DNA of 46,776 nt from Burkholderiales bacterium (GTDB taxonomy: Bacteria > Pseudomonadota > Gammaproteobacteria > Burkholderiales > Casimicrobiaceae), in NCBI GenBank assembly GCA_017880805.1, contig JADGRP010000113.1:1-46776 (forward strand), read 5' to 3'. Shown here in pieces: positions 8,321 to 17,241 of the stretch. The notes beneath the pieces were generated by a model. That model had not been told where the DNA came from. It saw only the letters and a list, made by a program, of their open reading frames with translations, and searched no databases. The position numbers were made by a program, and so were the translations under genes. Every line of letters starts with the position of its first letter. Position 1 is the stretch's first letter.

Positions 8321-11170
8321 TCAGTGCGCAGTCACCATTTCGCCCGATGCAAGCTCGGCGGCAAATGCGTCCTCGATCAATTGCTTTTGCTGCTCGATGT
8401 GCTTGGACAGGTAACCGACCGCGGTCGACGCCGAAATCGGCCGCCCGGCATAGGAAAGCACCTGCGTGGCGGCGATATCGGCCCTGAAGTAGGCGCGCAG
8501 ACGGTACCACGCGCTCTGATTCTGCGGCTCCTCCTGGCACCATACGACGTCCCTCGCGTTCGGATACTTGGCCACTTCCGCCTTGAAATCCGCGTGCGGA
8601 AACGGGTACTGCTGCTCGAGACGGATGACCGCGATGTCAGTGATCTTGTTGTCGCGCTGATGCGCGAGCAGGTCGTAATACACCTTGCCGCTGCAGACGA
8701 TGACCCGGCGCACGTTCTTCGCCACCAATCCAGCGCCGTCGCCGATGACGGTGTGGAAATGCCCCTGCGCGAGTTCGTCGAGCGTCGACACGGCTTCCCT
8801 GTGGCGCAGCAGGCTCTTCGGGCTCATCACGATCAGCGGCCTGCGGAAGTCGCGGACCATCTGCCGCCGCAGCAGGTGGAAAATCTGTGCCGGTGTCGTC
8901 GGCACGCAGACCTGCATGTTGTGCTCGGCGCACAGTTGCAGATAGCGCTCCGGCCGCGCCGAAGAGTGCTCGGGACCTTGCCCCTCATAGCCATGCGGCA
9001 GGAGCAGCGTCAAGCCGCAGATGCGGCCCCATTTGACTTCGCCGGAGGAGATGAACTGGTCGATCACCACTTGCGCGCCGTTGGCGAAATCGCCGAACTG
9101 TGCCTCCCACACCACCAGCTGGCCCGGCTCCGATGTCGAGTAACCATATTCGAAGCCAAGCACCGCCTCCTCGGAGAGCACCGAGTCGATCACTTCGAAA
9201 TCCGGCTGGCCTTCCTTGACGTGCTGAAGCGGAATCCACGTTCCGGAATCCCACTTCTCGCGATTCTGGTCGTGCAGCACCGCGTGCCGGTGCGAGAACG
9301 TGCCGCGTCCCGAATCCTGGCCGGATAAGCGCACGCCATAACCATCGTTGAGCAGCGCCGCGTAGGCGAGCGTTTCGCCCATGCCCCAATCGAGCGGCAG
9401 CTCCCCCTCGCTCATCGCCCGCCGATCGGCGATGACTTTTTCGACCCGCGGATGGAGCTTGAATTCCGCAGGGATGTCGGTGACTTTTCTGGCGAGCGCC
9501 TGCAGCGCCTTCTTCGGCAGGGCGGTGGTCGCGTTGTCGGTCCAATGCTTGCCCACGAATTTGGACCAGTCGACCGCAAACGGCGGCTTGTAGTTCGACA
9601 GGATGGTGGTATTGGTGTGGTAGCCCTTGTCCATCGCCGCGCGATAGGTGTTGATCATCGTTTCCGACTCTTCGGGCGCGATCACGTTCGCGGCCTGGAG
9701 CCGCCCGGCATACAGCGCCCGCGTGCCCGGATGCTCGCGAATACGCTTGTACATGAGCGGCTGGGTGATCATCGGCTCGTCGGCCTCGTTGTGCCCCTGC
9801 TTGCGGAAGCAGACCAGGTCAATGAACACGTCCTTGTGATACTTGTAGCGATATTCCATCGCCATTTCCACCGCCAGGAGGCACGCCTCGGGGTCGTCGC
9901 CATTGACGTGAAAGATCGGCGCCTCGACCATTTTCGCGACATCGGTGCAATAGAGCGTGCCGCGAGTATCGCGCGGATCAGACGTCGTGAAACCGATCTG
10001 ATTGTTGATCACGATGTGGATGGTGCCGCCAGTCTTGTAGCCTCTCGTCTGCGACAGGTTGAGCGTCTCCTGCACCACGCCCTGCCCGGCGATGGCGGCG
10101 TCGCCGTGGATCAGAACCGGCAGCACCTGGTCACGCGTAGCGTCCTTGCGCCGGTGCTGGCGGGCACGTACCGAGCCCTCGACCACCGGATCGACGATCT
10201 CCAGGTGCGATGGATTGAACGCCAGCGTCACATGCATCGGACCCCCGGGCGTCACGACGTCTGACGAAAATCCCTGGTGATACTTGACGTCGCCCGCGGA
10301 AAGATCGCTCGCGTGCTTTCCCTCAAACTCGGCGAACAGGTCTTTGGGCATCTTGCCCAGAATATTGACCAGCACGTTGAGCCGCCCGCGATGCGACATT
10401 CCGATAACGGTTTCCTGCACGCCGGCGGCGCCCGCCTTCTGGATCAGATGGTCGAGCATCGGGATCATCGAGTCGCCGCCTTCGCCGGAAAACCGCTTCT
10501 GCCCCACATACTTGGTGTGCAGGTAGCGCTCCAGCGTCTCGGCGGCGGTGAGCCGCTCCAGGATATGCTTGCGAAATTCAGGGGGATAATCCGGACAAGA
10601 CCTCAACGGTTCCAGGCGATCCTGGATGAAGCGCTTCTGCGGCGTATCTGCCATGTACATGTACTCGGCGCCAAAGCTGCGGCAATATGTTTCCTGTAAC
10701 GCGGTGATCAAGTCGCGCAGGCGCATGCGGCTCGCGCCGCCCGGGCCCCCTTTGAACGAGCCGATGTCGAACTCGGTATCGAGGTCCGCCTCGGTGAAGC
10801 CGTAGGTCTTGATGTCGAGGTCGGCGATATAGGGCCGCTCGGCGCGCTTCAGCGGATCGATATCGGCCTGGAACAAGCCCAGCGTTCGGAACTTGCTGAT
10901 CAGCCGCAGCACCAGCACCTGCTTGTGCATTGTCGCGGCATCGACCATCGCCCCGGCCAGCTTGCGATGTTTTGCGAGCTGAATGAACGAATCGATGACC
11001 GGCGCGTGCGCGACGTCCGCCGCGCCGCCTCGAAGCGTATCGAAATAGGCCCGCCAATCGGCGCCGACCGCGCCAGGGTCGGCAAGGTAGGCCTCGTACT
11101 GCTCCTCGATAAACGGCGCATTGCCGCCGAAAAGCGTGCTGCTGCTCTCGAACTCCTGCATCGTGCTCAT
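8321..11170 (-). CDS. sucA: 2-Oxoglutarate dehydrogenase E1 component
   Basis: Thiamine-diphosphate enzyme that decarboxylates 2-oxoglutarate and succinylates the E2 lipoyl group. The 949-residue length is normal for the family. The N-terminus has the short E2-binding segment FIEEQYEAYLADPGAVGADW. Next come GMSHRGRLNVLVNILGK and the ThDP/Mg motif beginning GDAAIAGQGVVQETL and ending INNQIGFTTS. The C-terminal half has GYGVRLSGQDSGRGTFSHRH and the motif LPHGYEGQGPEHSSAR. It is separated from gltA by 55 bp and from sucB by 78 bp, all on one strand, so it sits inside the TCA operon. No frameshift or missing motif was seen. Confidence 0.97.
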   Translation of the reverse strand: MSTMQEFESSSTLFGGNAPFIEEQYEAYLADPGAVGADWRAYFDTLRGGAADVAHAPVIDSFIQLAKHRKLAGAMVDAATMHKQVLVLRLISKFRTLGLFQADIDPLKRAERPYIADLDIKTYGFTEADLDTEFDIGSFKGGPGGASRMRLRDLITALQETYCRSFGAEYMYMADTPQKRFIQDRLEPLRSCPDYPPEFRKHILERLTAAETLERYLHTKYVGQKRFSGEGGDSMIPMLDHLIQKAGAAGVQETVIGMSHRGRLNVLVNILGKMPKDLFAEFEGKHASDLSAGDVKYHQGFSSDVVTPGGPMHVTLAFNPSHLEIVDPVVEGSVRARQHRRKDATRDQVLPVLIHGDAAIAGQGVVQETLNLSQTRGYKTGGTIHIVINNQIGFTTSDPRDTRGTLYCTDVAKMVEAPIFHVNGDDPEACLLAVEMAMEYRYKYHKDVFIDLVCFRKQGHNEADEPMITQPLMYKRIREHPGTRALYAGRLQAANVIAPEESETMINTYRAAMDKGYHTNTTILSNYKPPFAVDWSKFVGKHWTDNATTALPKKALQALARKVTDIPAEFKLHPRVEKVIADRRAMSEGELPLDWGMGETLAYAALLNDGYGVRLSGQDSGRGTFSHRHAVLHDQNREKWDSGTWIPLQHVKEGQPDFEVIDSVLSEEAVLGFEYGYSTSEPGQLVVWEAQFGDFANGAQVVIDQFISSGEVKWGRICGLTLLLPHGYEGQGPEHSSARPERYLQLCAEHNMQVCVPTTPAQIFHLLRRQMVRDFRRPLIVMSPKSLLRHREAVSTLDELAQGHFHTVIGDGAGLVAKNVRRVIVCSGKVYYDLLAHQRDNKITDIAVIRLEQQYPFPHADFKAEVAKYPNARDVVWCQEEPQNQSAWYRLRAYFRADIAATQVLSYAGRPISASTAVGYLSKHIEQQKQLIEDAFAAELASGEMVTAH

Positions 11171-11225
11171 GGGGTCACCTGTTATCTTGGGTCGGGCGCC
11201 GACGATGCAAGCCGACGGAGCGCCT

Positions 11226-12521
11226 CTAGCGCTTCCCGAGAACCCGCACGTCGCGCCGCACGGCGCCGCAATAAAGCTGGCGCGGCCGCCCGATCTTCTG
11301 ATCCGGGTCCGAGATCATCTCGTTCCACTGCGCGATCCAGCCGACAGTCCGCGCCAGCGCGAAGATCGCGGTGAACAAGCTCACCGGGATTCCTATCGCA
11401 CGCTGCACGATGCCCGAATAAAAATCGACATTCGGATAAAGTTTGCGCTGGACGAAGTATTCGTCCTCGAGCGCGATCTTTTCCAGGGCCATGGCAAGCT
11501 TGAACAAACGATCGTCGTGCAGGCCGAGTGCTTCAAGCACCTCGTAACACGTCTCGCGCATGAGCTTGGCTCGCGGATCATAATTCTTGTACACGCGATG
11601 GCCGAATCCCATCAGCTTGACTCCTGAGTTCTTGTCTTTCGCGCGCTTGACGAAGTCGCCGATCTTCGAAACGTCGCCGATCTCCTCGAGCATGTTCAGC
11701 GCCGCTTCGTTGGCGCCACCGTGCGCCGGGCCCCAAAGGCAGGCGATGCCGGCGGCGATGCAGGCGAACGGGTTCGCGCCCGACGATCCGGAAAGCCGGA
11801 CCGTGGATGTCGAGGCGTTCTGCTCGTGGTCGGCGTGGAGGATGAAGATGCGGTCGAGCGCGCGCACCAGCACCTCGTTGACCTTGTAGTCCTCGCACGG
11901 CACCGAGAACATCATGCGCATGAAATTGGCCGTGTAGCCGAGCTCGTTGCGTGGGTAAACGAACGGCTGCCCCATGGTGTACTTGTGGCACATCGCCACC
12001 AGCGTCGGCAGCTTGGCGATCAGCCGGATCGCCGACACCTCGCGATGATGCACGTCGCTGATGTCGAGCGAGTCGTGATAGAACGCGGACAGCGACCCAA
12101 CCACGCCAACCAGCATCGCCATCGGGTGCGAGTCGCGGCGGAAGCCGCGGAAAAACTGGCTCATCTGCTCGTGCACCATGGTGTGGTTGGTGACCGTGCT
12201 CACGAACTCGGTCTTCTGCGCTACGTTCGGCAGCTCGCCCTTGAGCAACAGGTAGCAGACCTCCAGAAAGTCGCAGCTCACCGCGAGCTGCTCGATCGGA
12301 TAGCCGCGATACAAAAGCTCGCCCTTGTCGCCATCGATATAGGTGATGGACGAGGTACAGGCGGCCGTCGACATGAAGCCGGGGTCGTAGGTAAAGTGGC
12401 CCGTCTTGCCATACAGCGGCCGGATATCGATCACATCCGGGCCGATCGTTCCCGGCAGAATGGGGAAACTGATGGCGGGTGAGCCGTCACTGAAACTCAA
12501 GGTGGCGTTCTTGTCGGTCAT
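11226..12521 (-). CDS. gltA: Citrate synthase, hexameric type II
   Basis: Condenses acetyl-CoA and oxaloacetate to citrate. The 431-residue protein has the length and extended N-terminal domain of the NADH-inhibited type II enzymes of Gram-negative bacteria. Catalytic histidines are in [10 protein letters not shown] and [12 protein letters not shown], and the catalytic aspartate is in [21 protein letters not shown] is the conserved substrate-binding segment. GGGAG nine bases before the ATG is a good Shine-Dalgarno. It is distinct from the 383-residue methylcitrate synthase encoded in the other arm, so the locus has both citrate-type condensing enzymes. It lies between sdhE and sucA in the TCA superoperon. 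Confidence 0.97.
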   Translation of the reverse strand: MTDKNATLSFSDGSPAISFPILPGTIGPDVIDIRPLYGKTGHFTYDPGFMSTAACTSSITYIDGDKGELLYRGYPIEQLAVSCDFLEVCYLLLKGELPNVAQKTEFVSTVTNHTMVHEQMSQFFRGFRRDSHPMAMLVGVVGSLSAFYHDSLDISDVHHREVSAIRLIAKLPTLVAMCHKYTMGQPFVYPRNELGYTANFMRMMFSVPCEDYKVNEVLVRALDRIFILHADHEQNASTSTVRLSGSSGANPFACIAAGIACLWGPAHGGANEAALNMLEEIGDVSKIGDFVKRAKDKNSGVKLMGFGHRVYKNYDPRAKLMRETCYEVLEALGLHDDRLFKLAMALEKIALEDEYFVQRKLYPNVDFYSGIVQRAIGIPVSLFTAIFALARTVGWIAQWNEMISDPDQKIGRPRQLYCGAVRRDVRVLGKR

Positions 12522-12588
12522 GGTTTCGATCTCCCATCGGCACTCGTTGTCGGGATGCGCAGCGACACAAGCCGCACCCCATGGATCC

Positions 12589-12828
12589 TCACACGGCTCT
12601 CAAACACTCGAGCAGCGGCATCACCGCTGCGTCGGCTGGCTCTTGGCGGCCCGACAGCATTTCCCACAAATCGTTGTCGCTCAACTGCAGCATCGTTTCC
12701 AGCGCCACAAGCTCGGCGTCCGTGATCTGATCGCCGCGGCTATCGAGAAAGCGCGTCAGGATCAAATCGTTTTCGAGCATGCCGCGACGACAGCGCCAGC
12801 GAAGGCGATTCAGCGCCGCTTGGTCCAT
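12589..12828 (-). CDS. sdhE: Succinate dehydrogenase assembly factor SdhE (FAD insertion)
   Basis: Small cytoplasmic chaperone that promotes covalent FAD attachment to SdhA. The 79-residue protein has the defining RGxxE motif as RRGMLEND (Arg15-Glu19) near the N-terminus, and the [11 protein letters not shown] segment of the DUF339/Sdh5 family. Its position directly after sdhB, 18 bp downstream, and before gltA is typical for Betaproteobacteria. It is often annotated only as a hypothetical protein or TPR-like antitoxin, but motif, size and context together make the call firm. Confidence 0.93.
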   Translation of the reverse strand: MDQAALNRLRWRCRRGMLENDLILTRFLDSRGDQITDAELVALETMLQLSDNDLWEMLSGRQEPADAAVMPLLECLRAV

Positions 12829-12846
12829 ATCCGGGAGGGCGCCAGG

Positions 12847-13542
12847 TCACACTGCGCGCTTGACCATGATCTCGCGGATCTTGCCAATCGCCCGCGAGGG
12901 ATTGAGTCCTTTCGGGCAGACATCGACGCAATTCATGATCGTGTGGCAACGAAACAGACGATACGGATCCTCGAGATCGTCGAGCCGCTCGCTGGAGGCG
13001 TGATCGCGCGAGTCGGCGATGAAGCGGTATGCCTGGAGCAATCCGGCGGGACCCACAAACTTGTCCGGATTCCACCAGAATGACGGGCACGCCGTCGAGC
13101 AACATGCGCACAGGATGCACTCGTACAGACCGTCCAGCTCCTCGCGGTCGGCGGGCGACTGCAAGCGTTCCTTTTCCGGCGGCGGCGTGTCGTTGACCAG
13201 GTAAGGCTTGATCGAATGGTATTGCTTGAAGAACTGACTCATGTCCACGATCAGATCGCGGATCACCGGCAGGCCAGGCAGCGGGCGCAGCTCGACCGGT
13301 TCCTTCACATCCTTCAGATTGGTGATGCACGCGAGACCGTTCTTGCCATTGATGTTCATCGCATCGGAGCCGCACACGCCTTCGCGGCATGAGCGACGAA
13401 ACGACAGCGTGTCGTCCTGCGCCTTGAGCCTGATGATCGCGTCGAGCAGCATTCGATCGTGCGGATCGAGCTTGACCTCGTAATCCTGCATGCGCGGCGC
13501 GGCGTCCTTTTCGGGATCGTAGCGGTAGATTCTGAACTTCAT
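12847..13542 (-). CDS. sdhB: Succinate dehydrogenase iron-sulfur subunit
   Basis: Carries three Fe-S clusters from the SdhA flavin to the quinone site. The 231-residue protein has the [2Fe-2S] motif SCREGVCGSDAMNING with Cys52, Cys57, Asp60 and Cys72; the aspartate at the third position is the normal enterobacterial-type ligand. The C-terminal ferredoxin-like domain has CILCACCSTACPSFWW and CHTIMNCVDVCPKGLNP for the [4Fe-4S] and [3Fe-4S] clusters. The ATG at MKFRIYRYDP was chosen because it matches family starts and has GGAG ten bases upstream; an in-frame upstream ATG would add an unlikely Arg-rich extension. It follows sdhA by 37 bp. Confidence 0.96.
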   Translation of the reverse strand: MKFRIYRYDPEKDAAPRMQDYEVKLDPHDRMLLDAIIRLKAQDDTLSFRRSCREGVCGSDAMNINGKNGLACITNLKDVKEPVELRPLPGLPVIRDLIVDMSQFFKQYHSIKPYLVNDTPPPEKERLQSPADREELDGLYECILCACCSTACPSFWWNPDKFVGPAGLLQAYRFIADSRDHASSERLDDLEDPYRLFRCHTIMNCVDVCPKGLNPSRAIGKIREIMVKRAV

Positions 13543-13579
13543 CCGATGTGCTCCGGCAGTCAGGGCCTGTTCGCAGGCC

Positions 13580-15346
13580 CTAGTAGGTACGCGGCTTCGG
13601 CGGGAAGGCGTCGACACTCAGGGGCTTCAGATTGACCGGCTTGTAATCGAGCCTATTGCCGTCGCGGTACCACAATGTGTGTTTCAGCCAAGCGACGTCA
13701 TCGCGGGCTGGATAATCGCTGCGCGCGTGCGCGCCGCGGCTTTCGCGCCGGGCCTCGGCAGATACGACCGTTGCCTTGGCGGCCTCGATCAGATTGTCGA
13801 GCTCCAGCGCCTCGACCCGCGCGGTATTGAACGTCTTGCTCTTGTCCTTGATCGAGATCCGCTTGACTCGCTCCTCGATCGCTGCGATCTGGGCCACACC
13901 CTCGCTCAGGAGCTGCTGGTTGCGATACACGCCGCAATGCGCCTGCATCGTCTGGCGCAAGTCGTGCGCAACTGCGGCCACCTGTTCGCCCGAGGTCGCT
14001 GCATCGAGACGCGCGAGCCGGGCCAGCGCGCTTTCGGCCGCTCCTGGCGGCAGCGGCTTGTGCGTCCGGCGTGCCAGTTGCTGATCGACGATGAAGTTGC
14101 CTGCGGCACGGCCGAAGACCAGTAGATCCAAGAGGGAGTTCGTGCCGAGCCGGTTGGCGCCGTGAACCGAAACGCAAGCGCACTCGCCGATCGCATAAAA
14201 GCCTTCGATGACCGCATTGGGATCGCCGTCGCGAGGAGCAACCACCTGACCGTGAATATTGGCCGGAATGCCGCCCATCTGGTAATGCAACGTCGGCACC
14301 ACCGGAATCGGCTCCTTGATGGGGTCGACGTTGGCGAACTTGATCGCAATGTCGCGGATCCCCGGCAACCGCTTCATGATGACCTCCGGGCCGAGGTGAT
14401 CGAGCTTGAGCAGGACATAGTCCTTGTGCGGCCCGCAGCCCCGGCCCTCCTTGATCTCCTGATCCATCGAGCGCGAGACAACGTCGCGCGACGCCAGGTC
14501 CTTCAGGTTCGGCGCATAACGCTCCATGAAGCGCTCGCCGTCGGAGTTGAGCAGAATGCCCCCCTCCCCGCGCACGGCCTCGGTGATCAGTATGCCGGCA
14601 CCGGCGACACCGGTCGGATGGAATTGCCAGAACTCCAAGTCCTCCAGCGGAACGCCGGCGCGGGCGGCCATGCCCAGGCCGTCGCCGGTATTGATGAAAG
14701 CGTTGGTGCTGGCGGCGAAAATGCGGCCGCCACCGCCAGTCGCGAACAGCGTCGCCTTCGCCTGCAGTATCATGACTTCGCCGGTTTCAATTTCAAGCGC
14801 ACAGACGCCGAGCACGTCGCCGTCCGCGTCACGGATAAGATCGAGCGCCATCCATTCGACGAAGAACTGGGTACGCGCGCGCACGTTGCGCTGGTAGAGC
14901 GTGTGCAGCATCGCGTGACCCGTGCGGTCGGCGGCGGCGCAAGAGCGCTGGATCGATTTCTCGCCGAAGTTCGCCGAGTGTCCGCCGAAGGGACGCTGAT
15001 AGATCGTACCGTCGGCATTGCGATCGAACGGCATGCCGAAATGCTCGAGCTCGTAGACGACCCGCGGTGCCATTTTGCACATGTACTCGATCGCGTCCTG
15101 GTCGCCGAGCCAGTCGGAACCTTTGATCGTGTCGTACATGTGCCACAGCCAGCTGTCTTCGGACATGTTTCCGAGCGACGCGCCGATGCCGCCCTGCGCC
15201 GCGACGGTGTGCGACCGGGTCGGAAATACTTTCGACAATACCGCGACCGAGAGACCCGCTTCCGCGAGCTGCAACGATGCGCGCATGCCTGCGCCGCCGG
15301 CGCCGACCACGATCGCGTCGAATTTTCGCACCGGGAGCGAGCTCAC
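13580..15346 (-). CDS. sdhA: Succinate dehydrogenase flavoprotein subunit
   Basis: Oxidises succinate to fumarate with covalently bound FAD on the cytoplasmic side of the membrane. The 588-residue protein has the dinucleotide fold VVGAGGAGMRASLQLAEAG, the FAD-linkage motif FPTRSHTVAAQGG with His46, the segment ATGGGGRIFAASTNAFINTG, substrate-binding FHPTGVAGAG, and HYQMGGIPANIHGQV followed by GECACVSVHGANRLGTNSLL. Translation starts at GTG, and the sdhD stop overlaps it by four bases (GTGA), so translational coupling is expected. The usual C-terminal SRGAHARSDYPARDD is intact. SdhE, needed for flavinylation, is encoded two genes downstream. Confidence 0.97.
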   Translation of the reverse strand: MSSLPVRKFDAIVVGAGGAGMRASLQLAEAGLSVAVLSKVFPTRSHTVAAQGGIGASLGNMSEDSWLWHMYDTIKGSDWLGDQDAIEYMCKMAPRVVYELEHFGMPFDRNADGTIYQRPFGGHSANFGEKSIQRSCAAADRTGHAMLHTLYQRNVRARTQFFVEWMALDLIRDADGDVLGVCALEIETGEVMILQAKATLFATGGGGRIFAASTNAFINTGDGLGMAARAGVPLEDLEFWQFHPTGVAGAGILITEAVRGEGGILLNSDGERFMERYAPNLKDLASRDVVSRSMDQEIKEGRGCGPHKDYVLLKLDHLGPEVIMKRLPGIRDIAIKFANVDPIKEPIPVVPTLHYQMGGIPANIHGQVVAPRDGDPNAVIEGFYAIGECACVSVHGANRLGTNSLLDLLVFGRAAGNFIVDQQLARRTHKPLPPGAAESALARLARLDAATSGEQVAAVAHDLRQTMQAHCGVYRNQQLLSEGVAQIAAIEERVKRISIKDKSKTFNTARVEALELDNLIEAAKATVVSAEARRESRGAHARSDYPARDDVAWLKHTLWYRDGNRLDYKPVNLKPLSVDAFPPKPRTY

Positions 15347-15705
15347 GTCTGCCTCGTGGCCCAGAGAATTTGCGCGAGCCACGCGGCGTACGCGACGAGA
15401 ACCACGAACGTCACTACCTCCAGCGCGAGCCGCAATGCAGTCGGTTTGATGTAGTCCATCCAGATGTCCCGCAGCCCGATCCAGGCGTGCCACAGGAGCG
15501 CAAGACCGAACAGCAAAGTCGCGATCCGGAACGCGCCGTTGGCGAACAGCGCCTGCCACAGCACGTAGTCGAAGCCGCCGTTGTAGAGCGCGACGCCCAG
15601 CATCCCCAGCGTGTAGATCACCATGACTACGGCAGTCACCCGCTGGATAAGCCAATCCTTCCAGCCGTAGTGGGCGCCGATAGTTTGGCGCAGCGGCCGA
15701 CTCAC
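15343..15705 (-). CDS. sdhD: Succinate dehydrogenase membrane anchor subunit SdhD
   Basis: Small membrane subunit that, with SdhC, binds heme b and quinone. The 120-residue protein has three hydrophobic helices and the family block LWHAWIGLRDIWMDYIKP, which holds the heme-ligand histidine and the Asp-Tyr pair of the quinone site. The start is GTG and overlaps the sdhC stop as GTGA; the gene's own stop overlaps the sdhA GTG in the same way. This double coupling should keep the four subunits in equal stoichiometry. An extended reading frame continues upstream but would read through sdhC in another frame and lacks membrane-anchor character. Confidence 0.93.
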   Translation of the reverse strand: MSRPLRQTIGAHYGWKDWLIQRVTAVVMVIYTLGMLGVALYNGGFDYVLWQALFANGAFRIATLLFGLALLWHAWIGLRDIWMDYIKPTALRLALEVVTFVVLVAYAAWLAQILWATRQT

Positions 15706-16100
15706 CACAGCCGCACCGCGATGATCAGTGTCAGCGCGAGACCCACACCCAGAACCGCGACGCTGGATTGACGCGCAGGCTTCAAGTCGTCGCCGACGCG
15801 GAGGTCGAGAAAGAGGTAGCGTATTCCGGCAAAGAAATGGTGCACATACGCCCATAGCAATCCAACCAGGACGAGCTTGCACAGCGCAGGCGCAAACATC
15901 GCCTTCAGGGTCGCAAATCCGTCCGCGGATTCGAGGCTTGTCTGCACGGCGAAAAGAACCAGCGGAATGGCAAACAAGAACAGCGCTGCACCGCTGATGC
16001 GATGCAGGATCGAGACGATGCCCGGCAGCGGCAGCCGAATGCGTACCAGATTAAGGTAGACCGGTCGCGGCTTGACCGCAGGAGGATCGCTAACGGGCAT
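15702..16100 (-). CDS. sdhC: Succinate dehydrogenase cytochrome b556 subunit SdhC
   Basis: First gene of the sdh operon, an integral membrane subunit with three helices that binds heme b and ubiquinone with SdhD. The 132-residue protein shows the conserved N-terminal YLNLVRIRLPLPGIVSILHR and SGAALF, and the heme-ligand block YVHHFFAGIRYLFLD. The ATG at MPVSDPP lacks a clear Shine-Dalgarno. A short upstream reading frame with its own ribosome site overlaps this start (see 16090-16116). A TATAAT box lies about 90 bp upstream. It follows gntR by 189 bp, enough for its own promoter. Confidence 0.94.
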   Translation of the reverse strand: MPVSDPPAVKPRPVYLNLVRIRLPLPGIVSILHRISGAALFLFAIPLVLFAVQTSLESADGFATLKAMFAPALCKLVLVGLLWAYVHHFFAGIRYLFLDLRVGDDLKPARQSSVAVLGVGLALTLIIAVRLW

Positions 16101-16116
16101 CGCTGAGGAACGACAT
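16090..16116 (-). CDS. Possible eight-codon leader peptide overlapping the sdhC start
   Basis: An ATG at 16116 reads M-S-F-L-S-D-A-R and stops at TAG, ending eleven bases inside sdhC. GGAAG lies about seven bases before this ATG, whereas the sdhC ATG has no visible Shine-Dalgarno. Ribosomes ending at the TAG could restart at the sdhC ATG, so translation may be coupled. This is a sequence observation only. It could also be chance, or show that sdhC is translated from a weak site. Confidence 0.3.
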   Translation of the reverse strand: MSFLSDAR

Positions 16117-16189
16117 GGTTTTTTCTTCCGTTCTCCAACCCGTGCCCGCGACGTGGGACACGGCGGGAACGCGTGATCGCGCAGCGCAA

Positions 16190-16195
16190 ATTATA
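16190..16195 (-). promoter_or_regulatory. Probable -10 box of the sdhCDAB operon promoter
   Basis: The minus strand reads TATAAT, a perfect sigma-70 -10 hexamer, in the 189-bp gap between gntR and sdhC. The best -35 candidates are TGGCAA at 18 bp or CTGGCA at 19 bp, both weak, so an activator may be needed. The start would fall near 16183, giving an untranslated leader of about 80 bases before sdhC. The GntR-type palindrome of the mdh region is not repeated here. Confidence 0.5.
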
Positions 16196-16289
16196 CAGGC
16201 ATTCCGCGCCGCCTTGCCAGCGCTCGACGCCGGAAGCGGGTCGGCGGCGGCCGAGTTTGCGACGTCGATGGCTTAGCTGGCAAACGGGC

Positions 16290-17033
16290 CTACCTAAGCT
16301 CGTTGACATAAGAGTGATGCCGCGTTGCGCAGAGTCCGCGCCTCCATTCAACAGGCCGGTCGCCGTAGGTCAAGGTCACGCGGTCGACCGAAAGTAGCGC
16401 TTCGCCTGCCCGCACGCCTAGAATTCCAGCGCTCAACGCATCCGCACTCACGGCTCGCAGCTTCTCCTGCGCCTTCAACATCCGCACGCCGAACTGTGTT
16501 TCGAAAAAGCTGTACATCGCACCGCGATATGCTTCGACCTTGGCTTTGGTGAGCCCCTTGAAGAGCGCTGCAGGAAGGGCGATTTCGTCGAGCACGACCG
16601 GCTGGCCCCCGAATTCCAGCACCCTCCGCAGCACGATCACGGTATCGCCGACCTTGAGCTCGAGTGCCCGCGCGACCTCGGCCGACGCCTTTCCCCGCCG
16701 AACGTCGAGCAGCCGACTCGCCGGGTATTCGTCGCGGCCATCGTTGCGGCGAATGCGCAGAAATCTAAACAGCGACGTCTTTTCCTCAGTGTGCGTAGAA
16801 ACGAACGTGCCTTTGCCCTGGCGACGAATGACGAGGCTTTGAGCGGCGAGCGCGTCGATGGCTTTGCGCACTGTCCCCTGCGAGACTCGAAAGCGCTGCG
16901 CGAGCGCAATCTCACTCGGCAACGCCTCACCCGGTGGCCATTCGCCGTCATCGAGGCTGGCCATGAGCAGGGCCCTGATCTGCATGTATAGCGGCTGGAA
17001 TGACGGCGATTTGTTGCTCGCGGCAATGCGCAT
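16290..17033 (-). CDS. GntR/HutC-family transcriptional regulator of the TCA locus
   Basis: Predicted DNA-binding regulator. The 247-residue protein has an N-terminal winged helix ([18 protein letters not shown] then [15 protein letters not shown] and RRQGKGTFV, about 36-79) followed by a UTRA ligand-binding domain to the end. That is the HutC subfamily, whose ligands are small organic acids or sugars. GGAGG six bases before the ATG is strong. The gene is divergent from mdh and upstream of sdhC, a position conserved in several betaproteobacteria. The palindrome TCTTATATAAGA in the divergent region is the likely operator, so control of mdh and of its own gene is expected; control of sdhC is possible. 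The ligand is unknown; a TCA or methylcitrate intermediate is a reasonable guess. Confidence 0.88.
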   Translation of the reverse strand: MRIAASNKSPSFQPLYMQIRALLMASLDDGEWPPGEALPSEIALAQRFRVSQGTVRKAIDALAAQSLVIRRQGKGTFVSTHTEEKTSLFRFLRIRRNDGRDEYPASRLLDVRRGKASAEVARALELKVGDTVIVLRRVLEFGGQPVVLDEIALPAALFKGLTKAKVEAYRGAMYSFFETQFGVRMLKAQEKLRAVSADALSAGILGVRAGEALLSVDRVTLTYGDRPVEWRRGLCATRHHSYVNELR

Positions 17034-17092
17034 CGGGACCTCCTGCAGGGCTTGAGCAGTGACTGGCGGAGCGGCGCAACCCGCCGGGCCTC

Positions 17093-17118
17093 TCTTATAT
17101 CATATGTCTTATATAAGA
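17093..17118. promoter_or_regulatory. Palindromic operator in the gntR-mdh divergent region
   Basis: TCTTATATAAGA (17107-17118) is a perfect 12-bp palindrome. The half-site TCTTATAT occurs again 14 bp upstream at 17093-17100, with CATATG between them. This AT-rich island stands out in GC-rich flanks and lies just upstream of the mdh -35 box and over the likely gntR promoter. Such symmetry and position fit a dimeric GntR regulator controlling itself and mdh. Confidence 0.7.
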
Positions 17119-17123
17119 GTCGA

Positions 17124-17152
17124 TTGACACCTCCTGCGACCGACCGTAAGAT
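17124..17152 (+). promoter_or_regulatory. Sigma-70 promoter of mdh and the methylcitrate genes
   Basis: TTGACA at 17124-17129 is a perfect -35 hexamer. After a 17-bp spacer comes TAAGAT at 17147-17152, a four-of-six -10 match. Transcription would start near 17159, leaving a leader of about 83 bases before mdh. The palindromic operator ends only five bases upstream of the -35 box. Confidence 0.75.
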
Positions 17153-17241
17153 GGCGTTTCCGGCCGTCCGCACGGCAAGTCGCCGCGGACGGCGGCTACG
17201 CCAGCACCCTAAAAACGAATCGTGCCGCCAAGGAGTTCCAG

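Noticed and set aside
11226-12521. Second methylcitrate synthase
   Set aside because: The 431-residue length with an extended N-terminal domain and its place in the sdh-suc operon identify GltA.
14162-15454. Long plus-strand open frame over sdhA
   Set aside because: Antisense of sdhA, whose motifs are intact; no ribosome site or family match.
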